Notes: generated by a model from the letters alone, not told the origin. A stretch of DNA of 64,000 nt from Bacteroidales bacterium (GCA_017960475.1 JAGCZH010000006.1:124001-188000), one strand, 5' to 3'; counted from the stretch's first letter, positions 54,824 to 63,410 are shown. Translations and numbers: made by a program.

Positions 54824-54994
54824 CGATTATGAGGGATTAAAGGATTAAAAGGTTATAAAGGGTTAAAGGGTTAAAGGTTTAAAAGGTTAAAAGGATCACT
54901 ATTCACAAATAATTTTCAATTTTCAATTTTAACAGGTCACAGGTCACTCGTCACAGGTCACTAAATTCGAATTTTCAACTTTCAATTTTCAATT
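54824..54994 (-). repeat. Composite repeat leader upstream of alaS
   Basis: On the minus strand the order is heptamers (TTGAAAATTGAAA), GTGACCTGTGACGAGTGACC heptamers, heptamers again, then the CCTTTTAACCTTTTAAACC ladder up to about 12 bases before the alaS ATG. All three repeat families of the window occur here in one block. Confidence 0.85.
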
Positions 54995-55372
54995 TTATTC
55001 AAAGTCGTCTCGCTCGACAAGAAGAATGGCGCTCTGTGGAACAATATAGTATTTTTCACCGTTATATTTGATTTCCACCGCGCTTTTCTGCACAAAGAGG
55101 GCCATATCGCCAGGCTGCACCTGCAATGGCATATAGCGAGGCTCCTTGTCTTTGGGATTCCATGGCTCATCACCTTCCATGTTGGGAAGTGCGTAACCAG
55201 GACCGCACTTAAGGATATAGCCCGACTGTATCTCTTCCTTATCTTGATAGCCTGCGGGGAGGTAAAGCCCACTCTTGGTGCGTTGCGTAACTGTACCAGT
55301 CTGTATAAGCACCCTGTCTCCTATAACAATGAGCTTATCAAGAACATCACGACGTGAAACAGAATCTTTCAT
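54995..55372 (-). CDS. GroES-like co-chaperonin paralogue
   Basis: About 125 residues from the second in-frame ATG (55372); 55378 is also possible. It has the Cpn10 fold pattern: VIGDRVLIQTGTVTQRTKSG then LYLPAG at the N-terminus, the Gly-rich roof QPGDMALFVQKSAVEIKYNG and the ending YYIVPQSAILLVERDD. It is longer than true GroES (about 95) through an inserted loop (GDEPWNPKDKEPRYMPLQ), and groL is not next to it. Probably a Bacteroidota-specific paralogue rather than the main GroES. Confidence 0.78.
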   Translation of the reverse strand: MKDSVSRRDVLDKLIVIGDRVLIQTGTVTQRTKSGLYLPAGYQDKEEIQSGYILKCGPGYALPNMEGDEPWNPKDKEPRYMPLQVQPGDMALFVQKSAVEIKYNGEKYYIVPQSAILLVERDDFE

Positions 55373-55457
55373 TATCAAACTAAGATATTGTATTATATAT
55401 ATTTGTTAATAATCTATTCTAAAAAACAAGATGCAAAATTACATTAAAAATTCGACA

Positions 55458-56024
55458 TCATGCAAAGACCTGATGCTCAATGAGGGTATAAACACCTAAA
55501 CCAATAAGCACCACGCCCGCCAAGACAGAGGCAAGGCGCTCAGGAACAGGTACATTGCGTTTGCCAAGAAACACTCCGGCCATAGAAACCACAAAGGTCG
55601 TGGCGGCAATAATACCAACGATAATGAAAACCTGCGACATAGTGTAGTCGAGGCCCATGCTAATGCCCACAACAAAAGCATCGATAGAAGTGGCAATTCC
55701 CAAAACACAAAACACCATAAACTTGGATAGATCCAACGAACCTCCGTCTCGAGGAGGGCGAATAGCGTCGAAAATCATTTTGCCACCGACCAACAGAAGC
55801 AATGCAAACGCGACCCAATGGTCGATGGATTCCATCCATGCCCTGAATGCTGTGCCAAGCAAAGCGCCAAGAAGAGGGAGCGAGCCCTGAAAAACAGCAA
55901 ACACTAAAGCCATAAGCATACCGCGACGGTATGTCATTTTGGTCTTGAAGGCACTTGTCGTCGAGACCACAAAGGAGTCGACACACAGAGCCAGTGCCAG
56001 TAATATTGCGGTTGTGATGAACAT
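55458..56024 (-). CDS. mntP: MntP-like manganese efflux pump
   Basis: 188 residues, six predicted membrane segments arranged as an inverted repeat. Each half has the conserved acidic residue in the first helix: ALCVDSFVVSTTSAF and ATSIDAFVVGISMGLD, and a Gly-rich region (VGGKMIFDAI; VLAGVVLIGLGVYTL). MntP exports Mn2+ and so protects against its toxicity. No manganese riboswitch (yybP-ykoY) could be seen upstream; only A/T-rich sequence is present there. Confidence 0.87.
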   Translation of the reverse strand: MFITTAILLALALCVDSFVVSTTSAFKTKMTYRRGMLMALVFAVFQGSLPLLGALLGTAFRAWMESIDHWVAFALLLLVGGKMIFDAIRPPRDGGSLDLSKFMVFCVLGIATSIDAFVVGISMGLDYTMSQVFIIVGIIAATTFVVSMAGVFLGKRNVPVPERLASVLAGVVLIGLGVYTLIEHQVFA

Positions 56025-56177
56025 ATTGCTAATAAAAATGTATTAAATCTAAATATATAAAATATAATAACGAATTACAATAGTCCATATTGTACACTCA
56101 TAACAATTATTTTTCTTATACCCCACCCAGCTTCTCCTCACGTACCCAATGGCATTTTTCAATTCACCATTCAAAAT
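56025..56177. repeat. Gap between the ATP-grasp gene and mntP, with heptamers
   Basis: A/T-rich. Near 56157-56188 short TTTTTCAATTCACC and TTCAAAATTCAAAATTC heptamers occur. No gene or terminator seen. Confidence 0.6.
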
Positions 56178-57086
56178 TCAAAATTCACTCCTCTTCCCCG
56201 TGAATTGCCGACCGTGACAATCGGGGTGCTGACGCAAGAACTCATGCGCCACCAGGCCCATAGTATGACGTAAATTGATCTCAGAGACATTATTTGTGCC
56301 ATCGGAGCAATGAAGCATATCAACCCCGACAACGCCGTTGTAGAACGGAGCGATATTTTCTTCCAGCCACCGTGAAATAAACTGTTCCATCTCATCTGAC
56401 ATTCTCACTGTTCGCTTTATCTCTTCATCAAATAGCAGAACATTGTAGCGATAGACACCACTCTGTGTCTTAAAGAGAGAATAACCTAATTGAACAAGAT
56501 TGCCATTCTCCACTCTATACTCTATGGCGAAATCGTACACCACATCCAGGCGTCTTTCAACAATGACACTGCCCTGGGTATTAATGATTCGCGAAAGCCA
56601 TTGCTCGTCATGGTCCGACAACTCGCCATCAATCCACCTCACTCCCCTACCCGCTCCCGACCAGGGCGCTTTTGCGACAATACGGGTATTCTCTTTCAAT
56701 ATAGAACGAACCTCATCCAATGATGCCGCTTGAGTGGCATGAGGCTGCAACGGCAAAACAGTACTGCGATGTTGCAGGGCTCTGAGATTGGCAAGAATCC
56801 TGTCATCAGGAAGCAGAGCGTTGTCGACACCTTGTTTCAATAGTGTCTGTTTCAATCGCAAATCCCATCCCCAAGGAACAATTCCATCAACAACGACATC
56901 AGGATTCATTCCGCGCCACAAAGCATAGTCATCGGCAACGATGACATGGGCTTCATCACCATAGATAATGCGCATTACATCCCTACCTGTTCTGGCAAAG
57001 TCTAGAGCAGAAGCAGGCGGAACAAAGTTGCGGTCGCCGTTGGCAAGACAAAGGTCATGCTCGGGATTGAAGATGTAGAGAGGCAA
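56178..57086 (-). CDS. ATP-grasp-like protein of unknown substrate
   Basis: 302 residues, cytoplasmic. The N-terminal third (MPLYIFNPEHDLCLANGDRN) is a distinctive Bacteroidales beginning; the rest has ATP-grasp features: RIVAKAPWSGAGRGVRWI (nucleotide loop), VIVERRLDVVYDFAIEYRV and VGVDMLHC followed by NNVSEINLRHTMG, where E and N are metal-ligand-like. It likely joins a carboxylate to an amine or thiol using ATP, but no substrate can be inferred. Surrounded by heptamer repeats on both sides. Confidence 0.75.
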   Translation of the reverse strand: MPLYIFNPEHDLCLANGDRNFVPPASALDFARTGRDVMRIIYGDEAHVIVADDYALWRGMNPDVVVDGIVPWGWDLRLKQTLLKQGVDNALLPDDRILANLRALQHRSTVLPLQPHATQAASLDEVRSILKENTRIVAKAPWSGAGRGVRWIDGELSDHDEQWLSRIINTQGSVIVERRLDVVYDFAIEYRVENGNLVQLGYSLFKTQSGVYRYNVLLFDEEIKRTVRMSDEMEQFISRWLEENIAPFYNGVVGVDMLHCSDGTNNVSEINLRHTMGLVAHEFLRQHPDCHGRQFTGKRSEF

Positions 57087-57209
57087 TTGAAAATTGAAAA
57101 TTGAAAATCAAAAAAAATGACCTGTGACAAGTGATCTGTGAAACGGAAAAATCTCGTATCACTGGTCACAGGTCACGGGTCACTTAAAACTGGCATAGCC
57201 AGTCAAATT
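57087..57209. repeat. Heptamer block between serA and the ATP-grasp gene
   Basis: AATTGAAAATTGAAAATTG (57088-57108), then TGACCTGTGACAAGTGATC (57119-57137), then inverted GGTCACAGGTCACGGGTCAC (57165-57184). The two GTGACC runs face each other and could pair as an imperfect hairpin downstream of serA. Confidence 0.75.
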
Positions 57210-58130
57210 TTATTTGTTGACCTGGAATTTGGTGCAACCGTTTTTGAAATACTCGCTGATCTGGTTGGCAGCGGCGATGCCGGCGTTGATGTTAGCCTCT
57301 TCTGTCTGGGCACCCATCTTTTTGGGTGTTGCGAAGTAGCGGCCTTCGAAAGCCTTGAATTCGGCGTCGGCGTCGGGCATGATGTCGGTGATGTACTTGA
57401 GGTCGGTGCGCTCGGCCATCAGCTTGAGCAACTCGGGCTCATTGATGACTTCCTTGCGGGCACTGTTGACCAAAATACCACCCTTGTGCATCTTGTTGAC
57501 GAGGGCGTAGTTGATGCTTTGTTTGGTCTCTGCTGTAGCGGGTATGTGGAGAGAGACAACATCGCAGGTCTCAAACAATGCATCCTGGCTGGCGACAGCC
57601 TTTGCCATACCGCTCTGGTTGATCTGGTCGGCGGTAAGGAAAGCGTCGTAGGCGTAAACCTCCATACCAAAACCTTTGGCGATGCGAGCAACATTGCGTC
57701 CCACATTACCGAAAGCGAGGATACCAAGTTTCTTGCCCATAAGTTCGGAACCGCTCTTGCCGTTGTAGAAATTGCGGACACAGAAAACGAGCAGACCCAT
57801 AACGAGCTCGGCGACAGCATTGCTGTTCTGGCCAGGAGTGTTCATGGCGATGATGCCACGAGCTGTGCAAGCCTCGAGGTCGAGATTGTCGAAACCGGCG
57901 CCGGCGCGGACAACGATCTTAAGCTGTTTGGCGTGGTCGATAACTTCTTTGGTAACCTTGTCGGAGCGGACGATGAGGGCGTCAGCATCCTCGACGGCTT
58001 TGTAGAAGTCGTTCACGTCGGTATATTTCTCGAGGAGAGCCAAAGTGTGGCCATTCTTCTCAACCACTTCGCGGATGCCGTCAACAGCAACCTTTGCGAA
58101 AGGTTTTTCAGTTGCTACTAAAACTTTCAT
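57210..58130 (-). CDS. serA: D-3-phosphoglycerate dehydrogenase (short type)
   Basis: First step of serine synthesis. From ATG at 58130 the product is 306 residues, MKVLVATEKPFAKVAV, without ACT or ASB regulatory domains. NAD site: KKLGILAFGNVGRNVARIAK. Catalytic Arg in SARKEVINEP region. Where most relatives have His in TPHxGAxT, this one has TPKKMGAQT, i.e. Lys271, the variant of Bacteroides and Entamoeba type enzymes. The reading frame is open 31 codons further upstream to ATG 58223 but that part is unlike the family. Follows serC. Confidence 0.93.
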   Translation of the reverse strand: MKVLVATEKPFAKVAVDGIREVVEKNGHTLALLEKYTDVNDFYKAVEDADALIVRSDKVTKEVIDHAKQLKIVVRAGAGFDNLDLEACTARGIIAMNTPGQNSNAVAELVMGLLVFCVRNFYNGKSGSELMGKKLGILAFGNVGRNVARIAKGFGMEVYAYDAFLTADQINQSGMAKAVASQDALFETCDVVSLHIPATAETKQSINYALVNKMHKGGILVNSARKEVINEPELLKLMAERTDLKYITDIMPDADAEFKAFEGRYFATPKKMGAQTEEANINAGIAAANQISEYFKNGCTKFQVNK

Positions 58131-58237
58131 TACTTTTTTTTGTTTTTTGTTTGATAGTTTATGGATACCTTCTGTGATTAACTCTCCAACAGCATTTCCA
58201 ACTACCTCAATAAGGAAATCCATAACACTAATTCATC

Positions 58238-59353
58238 TTACTTGTTAGCTTTCTCGAAGTCCTGCATGCACTGGACGAGAGCCTCGACGGCCTCGATGGG
58301 GCAAGCGTTGTAGAGGCTGGCGCGGAAACCACCGACAGAACGGTGACCCTTGATGCCAACCATACCGCGCTCCTTGGCGAAGGCCATGAAGTCTGCCTCG
58401 AGGTTCTCGCGACCCTCGGCCATAATCCAGCAGTGGTTCATGATAGAACGGTCTTCCTTCTCAACGGTGCCGCGGAACATGCTGTTGCGGTCGATTTCCT
58501 CATAAAGAAGGGCGCTCTTCTTGAGGTTGATTTTCTCCATCTCGGCAACACCGCCGATGGTGTTCTTAACCCACTTCAAGGTCTCGTGCATAACGAAGAT
58601 GGCGCTTACAGGAGGTGTGTTGAACATGGAGATGTTCTTGGCCTCTTCGGCAGCGTGGGTGCGGAAGTCCACCATAGTGGGCAGTGGGTTCATATACTGA
58701 CGGTCGTTGATCTTGCCGAGGATGTCTTTGCGGACAATGTAGAAGGTAACACCGGCAGGACCGACGTTCTTCTGGGCACCACCATAAATAAGACCATACT
58801 TCTTAACGTCGACGGGACGGCTCATGATATCGGAGCTCATATCGGCGACGAGCATAACGTTGTTGATCTCGTTGGCTGCGAAATCCTTGCGGATCTCGGT
58901 ACCGTAGATGGTGTTGTTTGTAGTGATGTGGAAATAGTCAGCGTCGGCAGGAACTGTCCAACCTTTAGGAATGTAGCTGTAAGTCTTGTCCTCGCTGCTG
59001 GCGACGATAACGGTCTCGCCGAAGTTCTTAGCCTCTTTGGCAGCTTTCTTGGCCCAAACACCAGTCTGCAGATAAGCAGCCTTCTTGTTGAGCAGGTTGG
59101 CAGGGACATCCATGAAGCCTGTGCTGGCACCACCACCGAGGAAAAGGATTTCGTACTCTGCGGGGATGTTCAACAGGTCACGCCAAAGCTGACGGGTTTC
59201 TTCCATGGTACGCTCCCAACCAGGGGTACGGTGGGAAATCTCGAGCAGGCCGATACCGGTGTTGTCAAAGTCGCGGATAGCGGCGATGGTGGACTCGATG
59301 GCCTCTTTGGGCAGGACGCAGGGACCTGCATTGAAATTATAAGCTGTTTTCAT
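58238..59353 (-). CDS. serC: Phosphoserine aminotransferase
   Basis: Second step of serine synthesis, also usable in pyridoxine synthesis. 371 residues, PLP-dependent fold type I. Start NFNAGPCVLPKEAIE; PLP Lys in IYGGAQKNVGPAGVTF; SHRTPGWERTMEE and GGGASTGFMDVP are family segments; end HRSVGGFRASLYNACPIEAV. Followed by serA with about 107 bases between stop and preferred serA start, the usual order in Bacteroidota. A -7 type site lies at 59424-59431. Confidence 0.97.
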   Translation of the reverse strand: MKTAYNFNAGPCVLPKEAIESTIAAIRDFDNTGIGLLEISHRTPGWERTMEETRQLWRDLLNIPAEYEILFLGGGASTGFMDVPANLLNKKAAYLQTGVWAKKAAKEAKNFGETVIVASSEDKTYSYIPKGWTVPADADYFHITTNNTIYGTEIRKDFAANEINNVMLVADMSSDIMSRPVDVKKYGLIYGGAQKNVGPAGVTFYIVRKDILGKINDRQYMNPLPTMVDFRTHAAEEAKNISMFNTPPVSAIFVMHETLKWVKNTIGGVAEMEKINLKKSALLYEEIDRNSMFRGTVEKEDRSIMNHCWIMAEGRENLEADFMAFAKERGMVGIKGHRSVGGFRASLYNACPIEAVEALVQCMQDFEKANK

Positions 59354-59919
59354 TTTTGATTTTTTTATTTAAAGGATTTAATTATAATTTATTACACTAA
59401 AAGAATACCTTTGAAAGGGATTACAAAGTTACAAGTTTTTTAATTATATTAATAAGATTTAATAAATATATTTTCATTTTTTATAAACAATGTGGGGTCG
59501 CCGAGGGAGAAGGGCGAAAAAAAAATCAAAAAAAAGAAAAAGACAAAATATTTTTTTTCACAAACAAATGTTCAATCCAACACTTCCCAAAGGTAAAAAA
59601 AATGATATTCTGAGACATATAAAAAACGGGGATTTCAATGTCAATTAGAAATCAATCAAATACAATAAACAATTATATATTAGATATTTATAAGCATGGC
59701 AATTAGCATCGGACTATGTAACAACATTTTATTTTTTCAACAAAAAAAGTGTAAAAAAAAGGCATTTTTTGAAAGAAAAAATTTTGTGAGTAAAAATAAA
59801 GTCGTATATTACGAGGCCCGAAAAAATGTTATGAAATAATAAGACATTGTGATATAAAGAATTTTGAAAACATTACGCAAAAAAAGGGAAATGATGGAAA
59901 TTTGGTTTAATAAAAAAAA
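59354..59919. other. A/T-rich region between serC and dnaA, possible origin region
   Basis: 566 bases without a gene. Contains a minus-strand -7 type site TAACTTTG at 59424-59431 (serC) and many A- and T-tracts. One sequence, TTTTTCACA at 59554-59562, fits the relaxed DnaA-box form TTWTNCACA; no perfect TTATCCACA was found. A short G/C-rich island (TGGGGTCGCCGAGGGAGAAG) lies near 59492-59511. The position and composition are compatible with oriC but do not prove it. Confidence 0.4.
59424..59431 (-). promoter_or_regulatory. Putative -7 element of serCA
   Basis: Minus strand TAACTTTG, matching TAnnTTTG, about 70 bases upstream of the serC ATG. Confidence 0.45.
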
Positions 59920-60039
59920 ATGAAAGTTGCAAATTTTTTTAAAAAAAATGGATTAAAAAAAAATGAAGACTTTTGCATCAACAACAAGAATGAACCACGT
60001 AAACATAATACGTGTATAATCATAGAAAAACACACTTTG

Positions 60040-61482
60040 ATGATGCAAGACTACAAAACAATTTGGGCCAACTGCCTTAGGATTATAAAAGAGAATCTCG
60101 GTCCCGACAACGAGCAAGTATATAGAACCTGGTTTGAGCCTATAGTACCCATACAGTTAGAAGACAACGTTCTTACCATACGAGTGCCAAGCCAGTTTTT
60201 CTACGAATGGCTTGAGGAGCATTTCCTCGACCTGCTGAAGAAAACCATCCGTCTGCAATTAGGCCCCAACGGCATGTTGAAATATAGCATTCTGATGGAC
60301 ACAAGCATTGACGAGACCCCCATAACCACCAATCTGCCATCGTCAGGCAAGCAGGCCACATACAACAGACCTAAAGATGTGCCCATGGTGCTCAACGGAG
60401 ACGACCACACCATTGCCAATCCATTCGTTATCCCTGGCTTGCAGAAACTCAAAATCAATTCGCAACTCAACGGAAACTACACCCTGGAGAACTTTGTGGA
60501 AGGCAGCTGCAACCAACTCGCCCGCTCGGCAGGTTACGCAGTGGCTGAGAATCCTGGACGCACCGCTTTCAACCCCCTGCTGCTTCATGGCGGTGTGGGA
60601 CTAGGTAAGACTCACCTCGCCCACGCCATAGGCATTAAAACCAAAGAACTTCACCCTGAATCAATTGTTCTTTATGTCACCAGCGAGCAGTTCCTTCAGC
60701 AATATGTCAACGCTGTCCGCAACAAGAACACAAATGATTTTGTGCATTTCTACGAACTTGTCGACGTATTGATTCTCGACGACATACAGTTCTGGGCATC
60801 AAAAGGGCCACACACACAAGAGACCTTCTTCCACATCTTCAACTACCTGCATCAACAAAACAAACAAATCATCATAACCAGCGACAAGGCACCCTCTGAG
60901 CTTGGCTCGCTCGAGCCACGTCTGCTCTCGCGCCTCAAATGGGGTCTTTCCGCCGACCTTGGCGTACCCGATGTCGAAACCCGCAAGGCCATCCTGAAAC
61001 AAAAGCTGTCGAACGATGGCATTGAGATGCCAGAAGACGTGATAGAATACATCGCTTACAACATCAACACCAATGTACGTGAACTTGAGGGGGCTCTGAT
61101 TTCTCTCATAGCCCAGTCGTCACTCAACCACAAGAAAATAACCATCGATCTTGCAAAACAGATGATTGACAAGTTCGTGAAGAGTACGACTCGAGAAATC
61201 ACAATAGACTACATACAGAAGATTGTATGCGACTACTTCAAACTCCCCGTGGATAGCATTCAGTCGCCTACCCGCAAACGCGAAATCGTGCAGGCTCGCC
61301 AGCTGACCATGTACTTTGCCAAGAAAATGACCAAGTCGTCGCTGGCAATAATAGGCATGCAGTGCGGCAACAAAGACCACGCCACTGTGCTTCACGCCTG
61401 CAAAACCGTTGCCAACCTGAATGAGACTGACAAACAATTCCACTTCTGGGTTGACGAACTTGAGAAAAAAATAAAAGGGTAA
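60040..61482 (+). CDS. dnaA: Chromosomal replication initiator DnaA
   Basis: Binds and opens the origin. About 480 residues from the Met pair at 60040/60043 (MMQDYKTIWANCLRIIKENL). The frame is open back to 59920, but that part is Lys/Asn-rich A/T sequence unlike DnaA. Domain I is at the N-terminus, a short linker follows, then AAA+ domain III with HGGVGLGKTHLAHAIG (Walker A) and VLILDDIQFWASK (Walker B), and domain IV with the DNA-binding signature GNKDHATVLHACKTVANLN. Codons are normal. A flavin reductase gene follows 11 bases later. Confidence 0.95.
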   Translation: MMQDYKTIWANCLRIIKENLGPDNEQVYRTWFEPIVPIQLEDNVLTIRVPSQFFYEWLEEHFLDLLKKTIRLQLGPNGMLKYSILMDTSIDETPITTNLPSSGKQATYNRPKDVPMVLNGDDHTIANPFVIPGLQKLKINSQLNGNYTLENFVEGSCNQLARSAGYAVAENPGRTAFNPLLLHGGVGLGKTHLAHAIGIKTKELHPESIVLYVTSEQFLQQYVNAVRNKNTNDFVHFYELVDVLILDDIQFWASKGPHTQETFFHIFNYLHQQNKQIIITSDKAPSELGSLEPRLLSRLKWGLSADLGVPDVETRKAILKQKLSNDGIEMPEDVIEYIAYNINTNVRELEGALISLIAQSSLNHKKITIDLAKQMIDKFVKSTTREITIDYIQKIVCDYFKLPVDSIQSPTRKREIVQARQLTMYFAKKMTKSSLAIIGMQCGNKDHATVLHACKTVANLNETDKQFHFWVDELEKKIKG

Positions 61483-61493
61483 ACAATCATACG

Positions 61494-62063
61494 ATGAGTA
61501 AGGTGGCCTTTAAGCCGGGCAACATGATCTATCCACTGCCGGCGGTGATGGTGACATGTGGCGACATCGACGCCATATCCAACATCATCACCGTTGCATG
61601 GACAGGCACCGTTTGCAGCGACCCACCTATGTGCTACATTTCTGTACGCAAGGAACGCTACTCGCACGGTCTTATAACACAAAACAGGGAATTTGTCATC
61701 AACATCACCACACAATCCCTGTCCAAGGCCACCGACTGGTGTGGTGTGAAAAGCGGACGTGATGTCAACAAGTTCAAAGCCCTGGGGCTCACTCCCGAAC
61801 GCGGACAAATAGTGAAGGCTCCATTGATAGCTGAATCGCCGTTAAACATCGAGTGCCGTGTCACAGAGATTCGTGAGTTGGGAAGCCACGACATGTTTTT
61901 GGCCGAGGTTGTGGCCGTGGACGCCGACCCAAAATTCATCGACAACTCCACAGGCGCTTTTCAACTCAACCACGCCCAGCCCATAGCCTTCTCTCACGGC
62001 AAATACTATGGTCTCGGTGAAAAAATCGGAGGCTTCGGTTTTTCAGTAAAAAAGAAACGGTAA
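61494..62063 (+). CDS. Flavin reductase-like FMN-binding protein
   Basis: 189 residues with the split-barrel FMN-binding fold: MIYPLPAVMVTCGDIDAISN and IITVAWTGTVCSDPPMCYIS, where flavoprotein partners bind FMN, and FVINITTQSLSKATDWCGV. The last part (GKYYGLGEKIGGFGFSVKKK) resembles Bacteroidota/archaeal flavoredoxin-like members. It may reduce FMN for another enzyme or act in electron transfer. Likely co-transcribed with dnaA, and ends at a hairpin. Confidence 0.87.
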   Translation: MSKVAFKPGNMIYPLPAVMVTCGDIDAISNIITVAWTGTVCSDPPMCYISVRKERYSHGLITQNREFVINITTQSLSKATDWCGVKSGRDVNKFKALGLTPERGQIVKAPLIAESPLNIECRVTEIRELGSHDMFLAEVVAVDADPKFIDNSTGAFQLNHAQPIAFSHGKYYGLGEKIGGFGFSVKKKR

Positions 62064-62090
62064 AATAAAATACATATTTTGCCGTTTTTA
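62055..62090 (+). terminator. Terminator of the dnaA-flavin reductase unit
   Basis: AAACGG (62055-62060) pairs with CCGTTT (62082-62087), extended inward by A/T pairs, followed by a T-rich tract. It overlaps the stop codon. Confidence 0.65.
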
Positions 62091-62474
62091 TTTTATATGT
62101 GACCTGTGAAAATTGAAAATTGAAAATGTGTGACCTGTGGACCTGTGACCTGTGAAAATTGAAAATTCAAAATTCAAAACACCCTTCAAACCTTTTTAAC
62201 CTTTTAATCCTTTTAAGTAATACTAATATGACAACGTAAAACAATGGGAAGTAATAAAAGGAAGTTAATCTTCGATGGAAGTAAAAAAAGAAGTTATGCG
62301 CTGTGCGCAGTACAATACATGTTCATTCGTCCACTTTTACTCCCTCTTTAACTCCCTATTTTAACTCCCACTTTTACTTCAGAATAATTTACTTTTTTTC
62401 ACCATAACTAACTCTTTTAACCTTTTCAACCTTTATAACCTTTTAAACCCTTACAACCCTTACAACCCTTCATC
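62091..62474 (+). repeat. Composite repeat region upstream of the 2-hydroxyacid dehydrogenase gene
   Basis: In order: GTGACCTGTGAAAATTGAAA-type heptamers (62099-62180), a short AACC ladder (62189-62216), then GGGAAGTAATAAAAGGAAGT (62246-62265) and its opposite-strand relative ACTTTTACTCCCTCTTTAAC (62333-62352) continuing to 62380, with a TGCGC/GCGCA hairpin between (62297-62309), and finally a second AACC ladder (62413-62472) directly before the ATG. No gene is seen. Confidence 0.8.
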
Positions 62475-63410
62475 ATGAACATATCTTGCGTAGAGCCGCT
62501 GGGTATCAGCGAACAAACCTTCAAAAATCTTCAGTCAGAATTCAAATCCAACGGTCATAACCTCACATATTATATGGATCGTAACGAGAATGAGGATGAG
62601 TTGGTGAGACGTATGAAAGACAGCGACATCGTGATAATCTCAAACATTCGCCTGAGTGCCAATGTCATGCAGCAGTGCGAGAAATTGAAGATGCTCTCTG
62701 TCGCATTCACAGGTTTGGACCACATAGACCTCGATTATTGCAAAAATCACAACATTGAGGTTCGCAACGCAGCCGGCTATTCCACAACTGGAGTAAGTGA
62801 ATTGGCTGTAGGTCTGATGATTGATGTGATGAGAAAAATCACCGAATTGGACGGAAGCATACGCCAGGGCGGAGCCCGCGGAACATTCCTGGGACGGGAG
62901 CTGAAAGGCAAGACCGTCGGTGTCGTCGGCACAGGTTCCATTGGAACAGCAACAATAAAACTTCTCCTTGCCTTTGGATGTAAAGTGATAGCATATAGCA
63001 GAACCAAACGAGACAATGTCGCGGCGCTCGGTGTTCAATACTGCACACTCGAGGAACTTATGCAACACAGTGATATTGTGACTCTGCATGTTCCCATGAA
63101 CAGCGAGACCCATCATCTTGTGAGTGCTGAGATGATAGCATTGATGAAGCCATCAGCAATACTCATCAATACCGCGCGAGGCAATGTGGTTGACATCGAC
63201 GCTTTAGCCGCCGCACTTAAATCGGGTAAGATTGCAGGCGCTGGAGTTGATGTCTATGAGAAAGAGCCTCCCCTCCCCTGCAACCATCCTTTACTCGAAG
63301 CACCAAACTGCGTGGCGGTGCCACATATAGCCTATGCCACACGTGAAGCCTTCGACATAAGAGCTGATATCGTTTTCGACAATGTACGCGACTTTCTTTG
63401 TAAATCGTGA
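62475..63410 (+). CDS. D-isomer-specific 2-hydroxyacid dehydrogenase
   Basis: NAD-dependent reduction of a 2-keto acid or oxidation of a D-2-hydroxy acid. 311 residues. NAD site KTVGVVGTGSIGTATIKLL; catalytic Arg in INTARGNVVDIDAL, Glu in GVDVYEKEPPL, and His in VPHIAYATREAF, so the triad is complete. Substrate specificity (lactate, glycerate, phosphoglycerate-like) cannot be read. It is distinct from serA in the window. Preceded by a long repeat leader. Confidence 0.9.
   Translation: MNISCVEPLGISEQTFKNLQSEFKSNGHNLTYYMDRNENEDELVRRMKDSDIVIISNIRLSANVMQQCEKLKMLSVAFTGLDHIDLDYCKNHNIEVRNAAGYSTTGVSELAVGLMIDVMRKITELDGSIRQGGARGTFLGRELKGKTVGVVGTGSIGTATIKLLLAFGCKVIAYSRTKRDNVAALGVQYCTLEELMQHSDIVTLHVPMNSETHHLVSAEMIALMKPSAILINTARGNVVDIDALAAALKSGKIAGAGVDVYEKEPPLPCNHPLLEAPNCVAVPHIAYATREAFDIRADIVFDNVRDFLCKS

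Noticed and set aside
56025-56177. Manganese riboswitch upstream of mntP
   Set aside because: The expected yybP-ykoY stems and conserved loop were looked for and not found; only A/T-rich sequence and heptamers are present.
59920-60039. Start of dnaA at 59920
   Set aside because: The 40 extra residues are Lys/Asn-rich translation of A-tracts and do not resemble DnaA domain I, which begins at the Met pair at 60040/60043.
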